The notes under the pieces were generated by a model that was not told the origin of the DNA, searched no databases, and worked only from the letters and a program-made list of their open reading frames with translations. Positions 42,892-50,148 of a stretch of DNA of 64,000 bases are shown here, piece by piece (position 1 is the stretch's first letter; every line of letters starts with the position of its first letter). Source of the DNA: G963668655 sp963668655 (GTDB lineage: Bacteria; Myxococcota_A; SURF-8); contig CAXXPQ010000002.1 of NCBI GenBank assembly GCA_963668655.2, positions 868,001-932,000 of the forward strand, written 5' to 3'. A program made the position numbers and the translations under genes.

Positions 42892-43950
42892 ATGTACGAT
42901 CTTGCCACGATGGGCTTCGGCCCCTTTTTCAGACGACAAATCACGGATGACGATGCGATTTTCGCGCGAATCGCGTCGGAGCATCGAGGCGCGTACGATA
43001 TCCGGACGTCCGCCGGCGAATCCAGGGCGCGGCTTGCGGGCCGGCTCGCCCGCGATCTCGGCGAGGAGGCGCTTCCGGGCGTCGGGGACTGGGTGACCTT
43101 GAAAGCGGAAATCGCGGACGATCGACCCGCCGTCATCGATCGGGTGCTCGAGCGGCGCACCGTGTTCACAAGAGGCGCGGCGGGCCGCCGGGCGCAAAGC
43201 CAGATCATCGCGGCCAACGTCGATCTCGTCTTCATCGTCTGCGGCCTGGACGCCGATTACAGCCTGCGCCGGATCGAGCGTTATCTCGCGCGCGTCTGGG
43301 CCGGCGGCGCGCGGCCGGTGGTCGTTCTCAACAAAGCCGATCTCTGCCAAGACGTCGAGAGCCGGATCGGCGAAGTGGAAGACGTCGCCATCGGCGTGCC
43401 GGTGCTGGCCTTGTCCGCCCTGAAGGGCGACGGCGCGGAGGATCTGCGCGCGCATCTGAAGCCGGGGCTGACGGCGGCCTTCGCGGGATCGTCGGGCACG
43501 GGAAAATCCACGCTGATCAACGGCCTGCTGGGCGACGCGCGCATGCGCACGGGCGAAGTCCGCCCAAGCGATCAGACGGGCCGCCACACCACCACGCATC
43601 GCCAGCTCATCCTGCTGCCCCGGGGCGGCGTGCTGATCGACACGCCGGGCATGCGCGAGTTGCAGATGGCCGATGACGGGGGACTGGATACGGTGTTCGC
43701 GGATATCGAACGCATCGCAAAGCGTTGCCGTTTCCGCGACTGCACCCATCGATCCGAACCGGGCTGCGCCGTTCGTGAGGCCGTCGCGAGAGGCGAACTG
43801 GATCCCGACCGTCTCGACCATTACCGCAAGCTGGAAGCGGAGGCGCTTGCCTATGAAATCCGGAAGGACAAGCGGCGGCGGCGGGAGTCGGAGCGGGCTT
43901 TCGGAAAAATGGTCCGGCGGACCATGGCCCTGAAAAACACGAAGCGCTGA
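42892..43950 (+). CDS. rsgA: Ribosome small-subunit biogenesis GTPase RsgA
   Basis: A 352-residue circularly permuted GTPase. An N-terminal OB-fold region is followed by G4 (LNKADLC) before G1 (GSSGTGKSTLINGLLG, near residue 200) and G3 (DTPGMRE). The C-terminal zinc finger is CRFRDCTHRSEPGC. RsgA acts in late 30S maturation. GGGAGA upstream of ATG 42892 decides the start; the frame opens at 42859. Confidence 0.93.
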   Translation: MYDLATMGFGPFFRRQITDDDAIFARIASEHRGAYDIRTSAGESRARLAGRLARDLGEEALPGVGDWVTLKAEIADDRPAVIDRVLERRTVFTRGAAGRRAQSQIIAANVDLVFIVCGLDADYSLRRIERYLARVWAGGARPVVVLNKADLCQDVESRIGEVEDVAIGVPVLALSALKGDGAEDLRAHLKPGLTAAFAGSSGTGKSTLINGLLGDARMRTGEVRPSDQTGRHTTTHRQLILLPRGGVLIDTPGMRELQMADDGGLDTVFADIERIAKRCRFRDCTHRSEPGCAVREAVARGELDPDRLDHYRKLEAEALAYEIRKDKRRRRESERAFGKMVRRTMALKNTKR

Positions 43951-44099
43951 ACCGGACGACCGGATTCCGACCCACGCCCTTTTTCCGGGCGAAGCCGAAA
44001 GAGCTTGAAATCGCGGGAATCCGCGTGATAGACATCGAAACGGCGTGACGCACCGCGCTTTCGCCGTTTTGCATCCCGGTTCCTTCACCGGAGGATTCC

Positions 44100-44570
44100 A
44101 TGCGAACCATCTACATCGACGCCGACGGCTGTCCCGTGAAGGATGAAACCTACCGGGTGGCGGCGCGCTACGGCTTCCGGGTGGCGGTGGTCGCCAACAC
44201 CCTGCATCGGGTTCCCGACTCGCCGGACATCCGGGCGGTTCGCGTGGAATCCGGCTTCGACAAGGCCGACGACTGGATCGCCGAGCGCGCCGAAAAGGGC
44301 GACATCGTGATTACGGCGGACATTCCCCTGGCGGCGCGCTGCATCGCCAACGGCGCCCGCGCCCTGGGGTCCAAGGGGCGCGAATTCACGGAGGACGCCA
44401 TCGGAAACGCCCTGGCCTCCCGAAATCTGTCCGACCATCTGCGGCAGATGGGCGTGATGACCGGCGGCCCCGCGCCCATGGCCAAAAAGGACCGCTCGCG
44501 CTTTCTGTCGGAACTCGACCGGATCGCGGGCGACGTGTCGCGCCGGAACAAAGCGCCTTTCGGAGAATGA
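44100..44570 (+). CDS. YaiI/YqxD family protein (DUF188)
   Basis: A 156-residue protein beginning IDADGCPVKDE, the DUF188 signature, with later DIVITADIPLAA and LGSKGREFTEDAI. The family is related to PIN-like nucleases, but its role is not established. GGAGG lies 5 nt before the ATG. Confidence 0.9.
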   Translation: MRTIYIDADGCPVKDETYRVAARYGFRVAVVANTLHRVPDSPDIRAVRVESGFDKADDWIAERAEKGDIVITADIPLAARCIANGARALGSKGREFTEDAIGNALASRNLSDHLRQMGVMTGGPAPMAKKDRSRFLSELDRIAGDVSRRNKAPFGE

Positions 44571-44725
44571 AACCGGGCGGCGAGAAGCGCCTGCAACCGC
44601 CGTCGATCGCCCGTACGCGCCGATGAACGCCGCCGCCCAATTTTCCATGCTTGCGTTTCCCGGCGATCCGTCGCAGAATAAACGTCCATGACGGAAAACA
44701 CGCCAGCCTTATGGAAGGATCGACC

Positions 44726-45805
44726 ATGCCCGCATTCACGAAGATATTGCCGTTTTCGACCGGTCTGCTACTTCTTTTGCTGCTTCTGACGAGCCTCCCG
44801 GCCTGTTCGAGTTCGGACGATACGTCTCCTTCCGGCGACGGGGACCGGGAACGGGTCGATCTTTCCGAGCCGGACGGCGACATGGACGCGGACGAGGAAA
44901 TCGTTGCCGACGGCGACGGCGAGGACGCGGAGCAAAGCGACGCCGCCGATTCCGAAAACGACGCCGAAGCGGAAATCGAAGCGCCCCCCGCCGTCACTCC
45001 GGCCGAATGTCTGGCCGATTCGACCTGCGAGCAACGCATGGTCACCGCCCATCGGGGGTACAAAATCACCCATCCGGAAAATTCGCTGGCGGCCATCCGG
45101 GACGCCGCCGCCGTGGGCGCCGAGTTCGCCGAGGTGGACGTTCGGGACACCGCGGACGAGGCCCTGGTGCTGATGCACGATTCCGATGTCACCCGCACCA
45201 CCGACGGCGCGGGAAACGTGTCCGATCTGACCCTGGAGGCAATTCGGGCGCTGCTTCTGGACGGCGGCGAGGCGGGTAACCCGGAAAGCGAGCGCGTGCC
45301 CCTGTTTTCCGAGGCCTTGAGCCTGGCCCGGGAACTGAATATCATGCTGTACGTGGACCAGAAAACCGGGCGCACCGACCTGGTTCTGGCGGCCATCCGG
45401 AACGGCGAGTACTTCGCCGAAGCCCTGGTGCGCGACGATCCGGCCCCGGTGATCGCCATGGCCGCCGAGGAACCCCGCCTGTGGGTCATGCCCGCCGTGG
45501 AGGACGAGGCCGGTTTCAACGCGGTCTTGGAGGCCATCCCGAACCTGGCGGTGGTGGAAGTCGGCACCGCAGGCATCCGCCCCGACCTGGTGACGATCAT
45601 CCGCAACGCCGGCGTCAAGGCCCAGCAGGACATCATGGTGGGCGATCTGTCCGCCCGCGTGGGCGACTATTCCACCTGGAAATCCTATGTGGATTCAGGT
45701 ATCTGGCTGCTTCAGACCGACCTGCCCCAGTTGCTGGTCCCGGCGGTGGAGATCTGCAACCGGGAGGGCGAATTCCCGAGCGAGGGTCCGGGGCTCCTAC
45801 GCTGA
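44726..45805 (+). CDS. Lipoprotein glycerophosphodiester phosphodiesterase
   Basis: A 359-residue lipoprotein. The signal peptide has a poly-Leu core and lipobox LPAC, then a linker of about 60 residues rich in D, E, G and A. The GDPD TIM-barrel has AHRGYKITHPENS, EVDVRDTADEALVLMHD and DVTRTTDG, holding the H, E, D and second H. It should hydrolyse glycerophosphodiesters outside the cytoplasm. GGAAGGA before ATG 44726 sets the start. Confidence 0.85.
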   Translation: MPAFTKILPFSTGLLLLLLLLTSLPACSSSDDTSPSGDGDRERVDLSEPDGDMDADEEIVADGDGEDAEQSDAADSENDAEAEIEAPPAVTPAECLADSTCEQRMVTAHRGYKITHPENSLAAIRDAAAVGAEFAEVDVRDTADEALVLMHDSDVTRTTDGAGNVSDLTLEAIRALLLDGGEAGNPESERVPLFSEALSLARELNIMLYVDQKTGRTDLVLAAIRNGEYFAEALVRDDPAPVIAMAAEEPRLWVMPAVEDEAGFNAVLEAIPNLAVVEVGTAGIRPDLVTIIRNAGVKAQQDIMVGDLSARVGDYSTWKSYVDSGIWLLQTDLPQLLVPAVEICNREGEFPSEGPGLLR

Positions 45806-45932
45806 ATCCCGGGGAAGATTGCCGGCCATGCGGAATGAGCCGCGCCCTTGCCAAGCGTGCGCGAATTGAATACAATCCGAAAACGTGCTTGCCGAATCGG
45901 TTTTCGTCATCGTCGCAAGGAGGATTCGCCCC

Positions 45933-46655
45933 ATGCCAACCGCCTATACCATTTACCCCCTCGTCGTGGGCCTCAACCAGACGGACCAGGGGGTCATGAC
46001 CTACATGAAATACTACGGCGAAAAGATCGATCTGCCCATCTACGTTTTCGCCCTGGAAGGCGGCGGGAAAAAAATCCTGATCGATACGGGCCTGGAAAAC
46101 GTCATCGTGCCGCCCGGGGTGGAGGAAAAATACGGCTTCAAAGTGATGGAGTTCGAGGAGGCGCTGGCTTCCATCGGCTGGAAGCCGGAGGACGTGGACG
46201 CCATCCTGCACACCCATCTGCACAACGACCACTGCGAGAACGATTACAAATGCCCCAACGCCGTGGTTTATGTGCAGGAAAAGGAATACGAATTTCTGAA
46301 GAATCCCCACCCCCTGGACCACCGCATGTTCGAGGATATCCTGGACGACGTGAAGGAAGTGCGCACGCTTTCGGGCGACGGCGAGCCCTTCGACGGCATC
46401 GAGGTGCTCTTCACTCCGGGGCACACGCCCGGCGGCCAGTCGATTCTCGTGAACACGGAAAAGGGCAAGGTGCTCATCGTGGGCTACTGCTCCAACGCCC
46501 GCAATTTCCCGGACGGACAGCCGCCGGTGATTCCCGGGGTGCATCTCGACGCCGTGGAGGCTTACGACAGCATGCTGAAGGTGATGAACACGCCCGCCGA
46601 CATCCGCCTGGCGCTGCACGATCCGGCCGTGGGAGCCATGAAACGGATTCCCTGA
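45933..46655 (+). CDS. Metallo-beta-lactamase-fold hydrolase (lactonase-like)
   Basis: A 240-residue MBL-fold enzyme. Metal motif HTHLHNDHCEN (HxHxDH from about residue 93), then TPGHTPGGQS with the next His, and a late His in LALHDPAV. The region resembles N-acyl-homoserine lactonases and related hydrolases, but substrate cannot be read from sequence. AGGAGG lies 8 nt before ATG 45933. A terminator follows. Confidence 0.8.
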   Translation: MPTAYTIYPLVVGLNQTDQGVMTYMKYYGEKIDLPIYVFALEGGGKKILIDTGLENVIVPPGVEEKYGFKVMEFEEALASIGWKPEDVDAILHTHLHNDHCENDYKCPNAVVYVQEKEYEFLKNPHPLDHRMFEDILDDVKEVRTLSGDGEPFDGIEVLFTPGHTPGGQSILVNTEKGKVLIVGYCSNARNFPDGQPPVIPGVHLDAVEAYDSMLKVMNTPADIRLALHDPAVGAMKRIP

Positions 46656-46703
46656 CCGGCCATCGGCAAGCCGAGCTTCCCCCTTATCCATAGCCGAACG
46701 AAG

Positions 46704-46736
46704 AGCCCGGAATTCCAAGGAATTTCCGGGCTTTTT
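46704..46736 (+). terminator. Rho-independent terminator
   Basis: AGCCCGGAA (46704-46712) pairs with TTCCGGGCT (46724-46732), followed by T residues to 46736. It ends the MBL-fold gene. Confidence 0.75.
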
Positions 46737-46908
46737 CATACGAGGCCGGGAATCGCCGAACGCGCGGATTTCCGTATCGAGAAGCGAGGCGGCCCCGCGC
46801 CTCCGGGATTTTCGTCTTTTCAACTGCAGACTTTGCTTCATCCGGACGATTACTCTCTATGGATGTGGGGATTCGTGTGGAATCCTTCCGTACGGTCACA
46901 GAGGAATC

Positions 46909-47646
46909 ATGAGCCGGGAAAAACTGGAAACCCTGTATCATCTTGAACGGTTGGACGGTGTTTTCGAGGAACCGAGTCCGAAGGAATTCGCCAGACTTTT
47001 CGCTCTGCGCCGGTACGTGAAAATTCTGTTTCCCAAAACCGCCGGGGGAAAGGTGATTCTGACGCGCATCAATCGCCACACGCAGAAACACTTCTGGGTG
47101 GCGGGCGTCGAGGATCTTTACATCCCGTCCGGCAGTATCTGCCAGGTGATTCTGGTGGACGACGAGGCCGTATACGTTTTCGCCACCCATTTCGTCTGTT
47201 TCGATTCCAAAAGCTCCATGGGTCTGAAAACCATGATGATTTTCGATCGGCCCGCCACCATCAAACGGATTCAGCGCCGCCGGGACGTGCGCGTTCCCAT
47301 CCGAACGCCGCTGACGCTACGAACGGAGGAACGGCCGGAAAGGGTCGTGAACGGAGAAACCGTCAATCTGAGCTCCTCCGGCCTGCTGCTGGCCTCGGAA
47401 AGCGAGATGGCGAACGGCATGGAGTTCGATCTTCGACTTGCGCTGAAGGATACGGAACAGTCCTTCCTGCTTCGAGTCCGCGCCCGGGTGGTGCATCATC
47501 ACCAGAAAACGGCGTTGGAGCGCCGCAGCATGGGAAAAATGGAATTCGGCTACATGCACGGCTGCATGTTCATCGATCCGGACCAGGACGACAAGGATCA
47601 ACTGGCGCTCTTTCTTTTGAAACGTCAGAAAGACTTCGTGACATGA
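46909..47646 (+). CDS. PilZ-domain protein (cyclic-di-GMP binding)
   Basis: A 245-residue protein with a YcgR-like N-terminal domain and a C-terminal PilZ domain. The c-di-GMP motifs are RRRDVRVPI (RxxxR, about residue 124) and NLSSSGLLL (N/DxSxxG). It should bind c-di-GMP in the cytoplasm and pass the state to a partner. The stop overlaps the next gene by ATGA, so the VWA-like membrane protein is a candidate partner. GAGG precedes the ATG. Confidence 0.85.
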   Translation: MSREKLETLYHLERLDGVFEEPSPKEFARLFALRRYVKILFPKTAGGKVILTRINRHTQKHFWVAGVEDLYIPSGSICQVILVDDEAVYVFATHFVCFDSKSSMGLKTMMIFDRPATIKRIQRRRDVRVPIRTPLTLRTEERPERVVNGETVNLSSSGLLLASESEMANGMEFDLRLALKDTEQSFLLRVRARVVHHHQKTALERRSMGKMEFGYMHGCMFIDPDQDDKDQLALFLLKRQKDFVT

Positions 47647-50051
47647 TCCCGGCTTTTTCGAAACACTTCCGGCCGGTCCGGGCGGCGCGATGGGTATTCC
47701 TGACCTTTCTGGCCGTCTGCTTCGCGTTTTCTCCGTCCTCGGCGCGGGGAGAGGAATCCAAACGCCTGATCGTCGTCCTGGACGACTCCCGAGGGGCGTC
47801 CCTGGCCGATCCGGAAGATTTTCTCTCCGAGGCGGTGGAGATGCTGTTCGGGCTGTTGCCCGAAGACCTGTCGGCGGGCGTCGTTTCCGCCGGAGAAACG
47901 CCCGCCTGGCTGTGGAAGCCCGCCACCGGATGGGACGACGACCGCGCCCGGGATCTGGGGCGGCGCGTGAAACACATGCGCCGACAGGCTCCGGAGGCCG
48001 ACTTCGAGGGGGTTTTCGATTTTCTGGAGCAAAATACGGACGCCTACGACGACGAGGATTCGCCCATCTCCACCCGGATTCTGCTGGTGATGCTTTCGGA
48101 GCATCCGGCCGAACCGGACAACGAGTTTCTGCATCGGCTGGGGCGGAGGGATCTGACCTTGCACGTCCTGACGCTGGCCGATCCGATGGCCTCCGGCCTG
48201 TGGCGCCGCGCGGCGGGCATGAAGGACGGCCTGGCCCGGCAGGCTTCCGAGGCCCGGGATCTGCCGTTTTCGATGTTGCGGATGTTTCTGACCATCTGCC
48301 AGTTGCAGCAGTTGCCGGTGGAGAACGGCGGTTTCATGGTGGATCGTTTTTCCTCACGGGTGGTCTTTCTGGCCGCTCCCGCCGGAGATGAGGAACTGGT
48401 GCTGATTTCGCCGGACAACATCCGTTACCGACCCAACGCCCCGGGGGGCTCCCAGCGGGACACGGCCCGCTTTCGGCGCTACGGCGATCTCCAGGTCATC
48501 CATCTGAACGCCCCGGCTTCCGGGATGTGGGGGGTGAAGGGACACGATCCGAAACGGGCCTTCGCCCTGACCCGCTCGCGCCATTCCATCGAGATTCTGC
48601 TGTCCCGGCGGGTCTTCGCCCAGGACGAAATGCTGGTCGTGGCCGCCTATCTGGCCCGGGACGGAAACGTGACGCGCCTGCCCGCTCCCGTGCAGGATAT
48701 CGGCGTCCGCGCGGAACTGCTCGACGAGGAGGAGGACGGACTGTTCCCGACTCCCTTGGAGGACGACGGCCGCCCCCCGGACCAGTTCGCCGCCGACGGC
48801 GTGTTTTCCGGAATGCTTTCCCTGGAGGGACGCAGCGGCATACAGTCGTTGCGGGTCTTCGCGCGTTCCAACGCCCTGTCCCGCTCCCGAGTGGAGCACC
48901 TGAAGGTGTTTCCGGAAAACGGGATGACGCTGATCCAGCCGAAGGAATCCGTTCCCACCGGAAAACCGTTTTCCGTGCTGGTGCAGCTCCATCCCCTGAT
49001 TCCCACGGACGCCATGCGGAGCTTCGTGGTCGATTTCGGGCGGGAATCTTACGACCTGAACCCCGTGGAAGGCCATCCCGGACTGTACCGGGCGGAAGCG
49101 CCGGCCTTTCTCGGCCATGGGCGGGTTTACCTGACCCTTACCCGAACCATGGCTTGCAGCACGCTGACCAGCGATCGACAATCGGTGCGCGTTCCGCTGA
49201 TCGTGCAGCCCCCGCCGGAAAAGACGAAGGCACCGATTCCGTGGAAGATGCCGGCGCTGGTGGGGCTGGTTCTGACGCTTTTCGCCGGAGGCGGCCTTTT
49301 CTTCCGGAAATACCGGGCGCTGAAACGGGAACTTCCCGTGGAACCCCTGAAAGAAATCCTCGCGCCGGAACCCGCGCCCGTTTCCGAACCGGCGCCGGAA
49401 GGAAAATCCGAGCCGGAATCCGAGGAAGAACCGGAGGACGAGCCCGAATCGCTTTCTCCGGCGGAGGAAAGCAAGAAAAACGAAGGACGCATGCTGGACA
49501 ATGTGAGCCAGCGGATCGAGGAGGTTATGGAAGCCCACGTTACGGAAGGCGCGAAAACGAAATCGAGTCGGCTCGGTTTGAACCAGGAAGACCTGGACAA
49601 CGATTCCGACAGCGCCTCCGTTCAGGATATGAATACCCAGGTGAACGCGGACATCGAGGAGCTTTTGAAGCGCAAGCCGGAGGATCTGAAATCCGCCTTC
49701 CCCGAAACCGGGACGCCTGAAGACGATTCCAACGAGGATTTTGGCGGGGAGGCGAAAACGGATTCCAGGGAAGCGGTGACTTCCAAAGCTCCGGAAACCC
49801 CGAAAACGAAGCAACCCTCCGAAACCACGGAAAGATCGGAAAAGCCGGAAGAGCCGAGAAAGTCGGAAGATATGGAAAAAGCGGAAGACCGGAAGCCCAC
49901 CGGATCCGCCGATGTTTCCGAAACGAAAAAGAACGTGACTCCGCCTCCCGTCAGCGTGGAGGATGGAGACGACGCTTTGCTGCCCTCGGACGATTCCCTG
50001 GAAAACCTGCTGAAACAACAGATCGAGGCCGCCACGAAATCGGAACGGTGA
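47643..50051 (+). CDS. Single-pass membrane protein with VWA-like periplasmic domain
   Basis: An 802-residue protein. The signal sequence is followed by RLIVVLDDSRG, a VWA-like first strand with a MIDAS-type DDS, and later RILLVMLSEHP. Beta-rich domains cover about 200-530. One membrane helix lies at about 535-555 and ends in FFRKYRALKR. The cytoplasmic tail of about 240 residues is low-complexity, rich in E, P, K, S and D. Full MIDAS DxSxS is not kept. It is translationally coupled to the PilZ gene, which may report c-di-GMP to the tail. Confidence 0.6.
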   Translation: MIPAFSKHFRPVRAARWVFLTFLAVCFAFSPSSARGEESKRLIVVLDDSRGASLADPEDFLSEAVEMLFGLLPEDLSAGVVSAGETPAWLWKPATGWDDDRARDLGRRVKHMRRQAPEADFEGVFDFLEQNTDAYDDEDSPISTRILLVMLSEHPAEPDNEFLHRLGRRDLTLHVLTLADPMASGLWRRAAGMKDGLARQASEARDLPFSMLRMFLTICQLQQLPVENGGFMVDRFSSRVVFLAAPAGDEELVLISPDNIRYRPNAPGGSQRDTARFRRYGDLQVIHLNAPASGMWGVKGHDPKRAFALTRSRHSIEILLSRRVFAQDEMLVVAAYLARDGNVTRLPAPVQDIGVRAELLDEEEDGLFPTPLEDDGRPPDQFAADGVFSGMLSLEGRSGIQSLRVFARSNALSRSRVEHLKVFPENGMTLIQPKESVPTGKPFSVLVQLHPLIPTDAMRSFVVDFGRESYDLNPVEGHPGLYRAEAPAFLGHGRVYLTLTRTMACSTLTSDRQSVRVPLIVQPPPEKTKAPIPWKMPALVGLVLTLFAGGGLFFRKYRALKRELPVEPLKEILAPEPAPVSEPAPEGKSEPESEEEPEDEPESLSPAEESKKNEGRMLDNVSQRIEEVMEAHVTEGAKTKSSRLGLNQEDLDNDSDSASVQDMNTQVNADIEELLKRKPEDLKSAFPETGTPEDDSNEDFGGEAKTDSREAVTSKAPETPKTKQPSETTERSEKPEEPRKSEDMEKAEDRKPTGSADVSETKKNVTPPPVSVEDGDDALLPSDDSLENLLKQQIEAATKSER

Positions 50052-50078
50052 GCCTCCGGAAGCCAAATAGATTCAAAT

Positions 50079-50146
50079 GATTCCCCCGCACACACGGGGA
50101 TAAACCTCTACTACGCCGGCACGCTTGCTACCAGGGCGGGATTCCC
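50079..50146 (+). CRISPR. Solitary type I-E-like CRISPR repeat with partial second repeat
   Basis: Bases 50079-50106 read as a type I-E repeat: GATTCCCCCGC, then ACACAC, then GGGGATAAACC, with the dyad CCCC/GGGG. Exactly 61 bp downstream, at 50140, GATTCCC recurs and then diverges into the end of the kinase gene. 61 bp is the type I-E repeat-plus-spacer period. No cas gene or further repeat lies nearby, so this is a relic or stray repeat. Confidence 0.5.
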
Positions 50147-50148
50147 TC

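Noticed and set aside
50079..50146. Functional CRISPR array
   Set aside because: Only one full repeat is present, with no leader or cas genes.
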